NCBI GenBank assembly: GCA_041658405.1
Contig: JBBAAG010000073.1
Coordinates: 1-16,906 of the forward strand
Direction of reading: 5' to 3'
Source: Elusimicrobiota bacterium
GTDB taxonomy: Bacteria > Elusimicrobiota > UBA5214 > JBBAAG01
Length of the DNA stretch: 16,906 nucleotides
The notes beneath the pieces are model-generated. The model did no database searches and was not told the DNA's origin. It saw nothing but the letters and a program-made list of their open reading frames with translations. A program made the position numbers and the translations under genes. Numbering within the stretch: position 1 is the first letter of the stretch; the number at the start of each line of letters is the position of its first letter. Below are positions 16,414 to 16,906 of the stretch, one piece after another.

Positions 16414-16778
16414 CCGTCTATTTTATCTTTCAATATTTCTTCAATTGCTTCTTTCAATGCTTTCATTGAAAACGGTTTTAGCATAAATTTTGTTATTTTA
16501 TCCCTTTCATTATCTTTGAACATCTCAGACATTTGCTCGCGGCCGGTAATAACTAATACCGGCACATCCTTTGTTCTTTCATTAGCTTTTAACCGTTGAT
16601 TCAGGGAATACCCATCAAGTTTTGGCATCATAACATCAAGTAAGATTAAATCAGGCGTTAAGGCCTCCAGTATTCCCCATGCGAGTTCTCCGTCTGCGGC
16701 ATGCGACACTTTATATCCTGCTTGTTCTAATGAATATTTAATCACATACGCCACATCTTCTTCATCTTCTACCAACAA
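16410..16778 (-). CDS. Single-domain response regulator (REC only), 5' end possibly altered
   Basis: A CheY-like receiver of 122 aa counted from TTG at 16778, with acidic pocket E4-D5-E6, phospho-acceptor D48 in LILLDVMMP, T78 and K101 in MLKPF, and no output domain. The first beta strand would normally read Met plus several residues before ILLVEDE. Here the codons upstream of TTG encode E-Q-Y-I, but the frame runs about 90 bases further without any ATG or GTG, into the insertion element. GGGAG 9 bases before the TTG can serve as ribosome binding site; an ATG at 16794 is in another frame and soon stops. It ends with an ATGA overlap on the PorV-like gene and is the first gene of the cluster. 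A phosphate partner of the kinase at 12388-13461 is likely by context. Confidence 0.85.
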   Translation of the reverse strand: MLVEDEEDVAYVIKYSLEQAGYKVSHAADGELAWGILEALTPDLILLDVMMPKLDGYSLNQRLKANERTKDVPVLVITGREQMSEMFKDNERDKITKFMLKPFSMKALKEAIEEILKDKIDG

Positions 16779-16799
16779 AATATACTGCTCCCATATAAG

Positions 16800-16805
16800 A
16801 TTATA
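16800..16805 (-). promoter_or_regulatory. Extended -10 box upstream of the REC gene
   Basis: On the minus strand TGCTATAAT gives a perfect TATAAT with the extended TG element, 22 bases before the TTG start at 16778. No good -35 box stands 16-18 bases further up, but an extended -10 can do without one. The leader would be only about 15 bases, just enough for the GGGAG ribosome binding site. If the insertion element starts left of 16800, this promoter is supplied by the element. Confidence 0.55.
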
Positions 16806-16825
16806 GCAGAAATTGGTAGAATAAA

Positions 16826-16844
16826 GCCTCTGGAAAATGGAGGC
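16826..16844 (+). other. Hairpin that masks the transposase ribosome binding site
   Basis: GCCTC (16826-16830) can pair with GAGGC (16840-16844) around a 9-base loop in plus-strand RNA. The right arm overlaps the transposase ribosome binding site GGAGG (16839-16843). Such masking is known in other insertion sequences (for example IS10 and IS50), where read-through transcripts cannot be translated into transposase. Confidence 0.45.
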
Positions 16845-16852
16845 AAAAAAGT

Positions 16853-16906
16853 ATGGGGTATCGTAAATGGGACAGCGAAACGAAGTTTCTCATAGTGTTA
16901 GAAGGG
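16853..16906 (+). CDS. Transposase N-terminus (OrfA-like helix-turn-helix), partial
   Basis: Eighteen codons are visible, ATG at 16853 to the window edge, reading MGYRKWDSETKFLIVLEG. A basic, aromatic start followed by (E/K)TK-x-x-IVLEG is typical of the helix-turn-helix start of IS3/IS911-type OrfA transposases (HTH_Tnp_1). A perfect GGAGG lies 9 bases ahead of the ATG, which makes a real gene much more likely than a chance frame. It is the only plus-strand gene here and is divergent from the signalling cluster. The exact IS family cannot be decided from so short a piece. Confidence 0.65.
   Translation, partial: MGYRKWDSETKFLIVLEG

Larger units (their letters stand above)
16786..16906 (+). 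mobile_element. Left part of an insertion sequence (boundary uncertain, cut by window edge)
   Basis: Inferred from a transposase start at 16853 facing away from the minus-strand cluster. Insertion sequences of this type usually have several tens of bases between their tip and the transposase start, which puts the tip near 16780-16810. A TG at 16786 is one candidate, as IS3-family ends begin with TG. The other end, and so the inverted repeats and target duplication, are outside the window. Confidence 0.4.

Noticed and set aside
16765..16794. ATG at 16794 with GGGAG nearby as the start of the response regulator
   Set aside because: It is in a different frame and meets a stop after about ten codons, so using it would need a frameshift for which there is no other sign.
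16877..16889. GAAAC-GAA-GTTTC palindrome
   Set aside because: It lies within the transposase reading frame and is short enough to be chance; no second copy was noticed in the window.

Overview
All full-length genes in this window lie on the minus strand, so the gene order reads from the right edge to the left. The only plus-strand gene is a transposase fragment at the right edge. Base composition is moderately AT-rich. The organism looks like a Gram-negative, two-membrane bacterium. It has a signal-peptide-bearing PorV/PorQ-type outer-membrane barrel protein, an RseP-type protease, the MEP isoprenoid enzyme Dxr, and UppS and CdsA. PorV/PorQ-like proteins fused or linked to TPR repeats bring to mind uncultured phyla of the Elusimicrobia/Omnitrophica/Firestonebacteria kind; that taxonomic guess is weak inference, because no marker was compared.

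Region A (12388-16778) is a compact four-gene cluster with overlapping ends: a stand-alone REC protein, a PorV-like barrel with a TPR tail, a two-pass membrane protein with a predicted periplasmic TPR part and cytoplasmic coiled-coil/HEAT-like part, and a soluble REC-HisKA-HATPase histidine kinase. Together they look like a possible signalling chain from outer membrane to cytoplasm. This is the least explained part of the window. At its upstream edge an insertion sequence starts on the opposite strand (16853 onward). The first REC gene lacks an ATG or GTG start there, which suggests the insertion altered its 5' end.

Region B (6463-12319) is a carbohydrate block: glycogen phosphorylase, a YhcH/YjgK/YiaL-family sugar protein with an unusual Cys-rich tail, rhamnulokinase RhaB and L-rhamnose isomerase RhaA. 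The genes are close or overlapping, so glycogen breakdown and early rhamnose catabolism may be co-transcribed. No rhamnulose-1-phosphate aldolase is present in the window.

Region C (1-6426) is the conserved housekeeping run rpsB-tsf-[REC]-pyrH-frr-uppS-cdsA-dxr-rseP, covering translation, UMP phosphorylation and cell-envelope lipid/isoprenoid synthesis. It is driven by a near-consensus promoter at 6398-6426. A single-domain response regulator sits between tsf and pyrH, where none is expected. rseP is cut by the left window edge.

No rRNA, tRNA, CRISPR array or convincing intrinsic terminator was seen. No gene-free stretch exceeds 300 bases; the longest is 6336-6462, which holds the rpsB promoter, leader hairpin and ribosome binding site.
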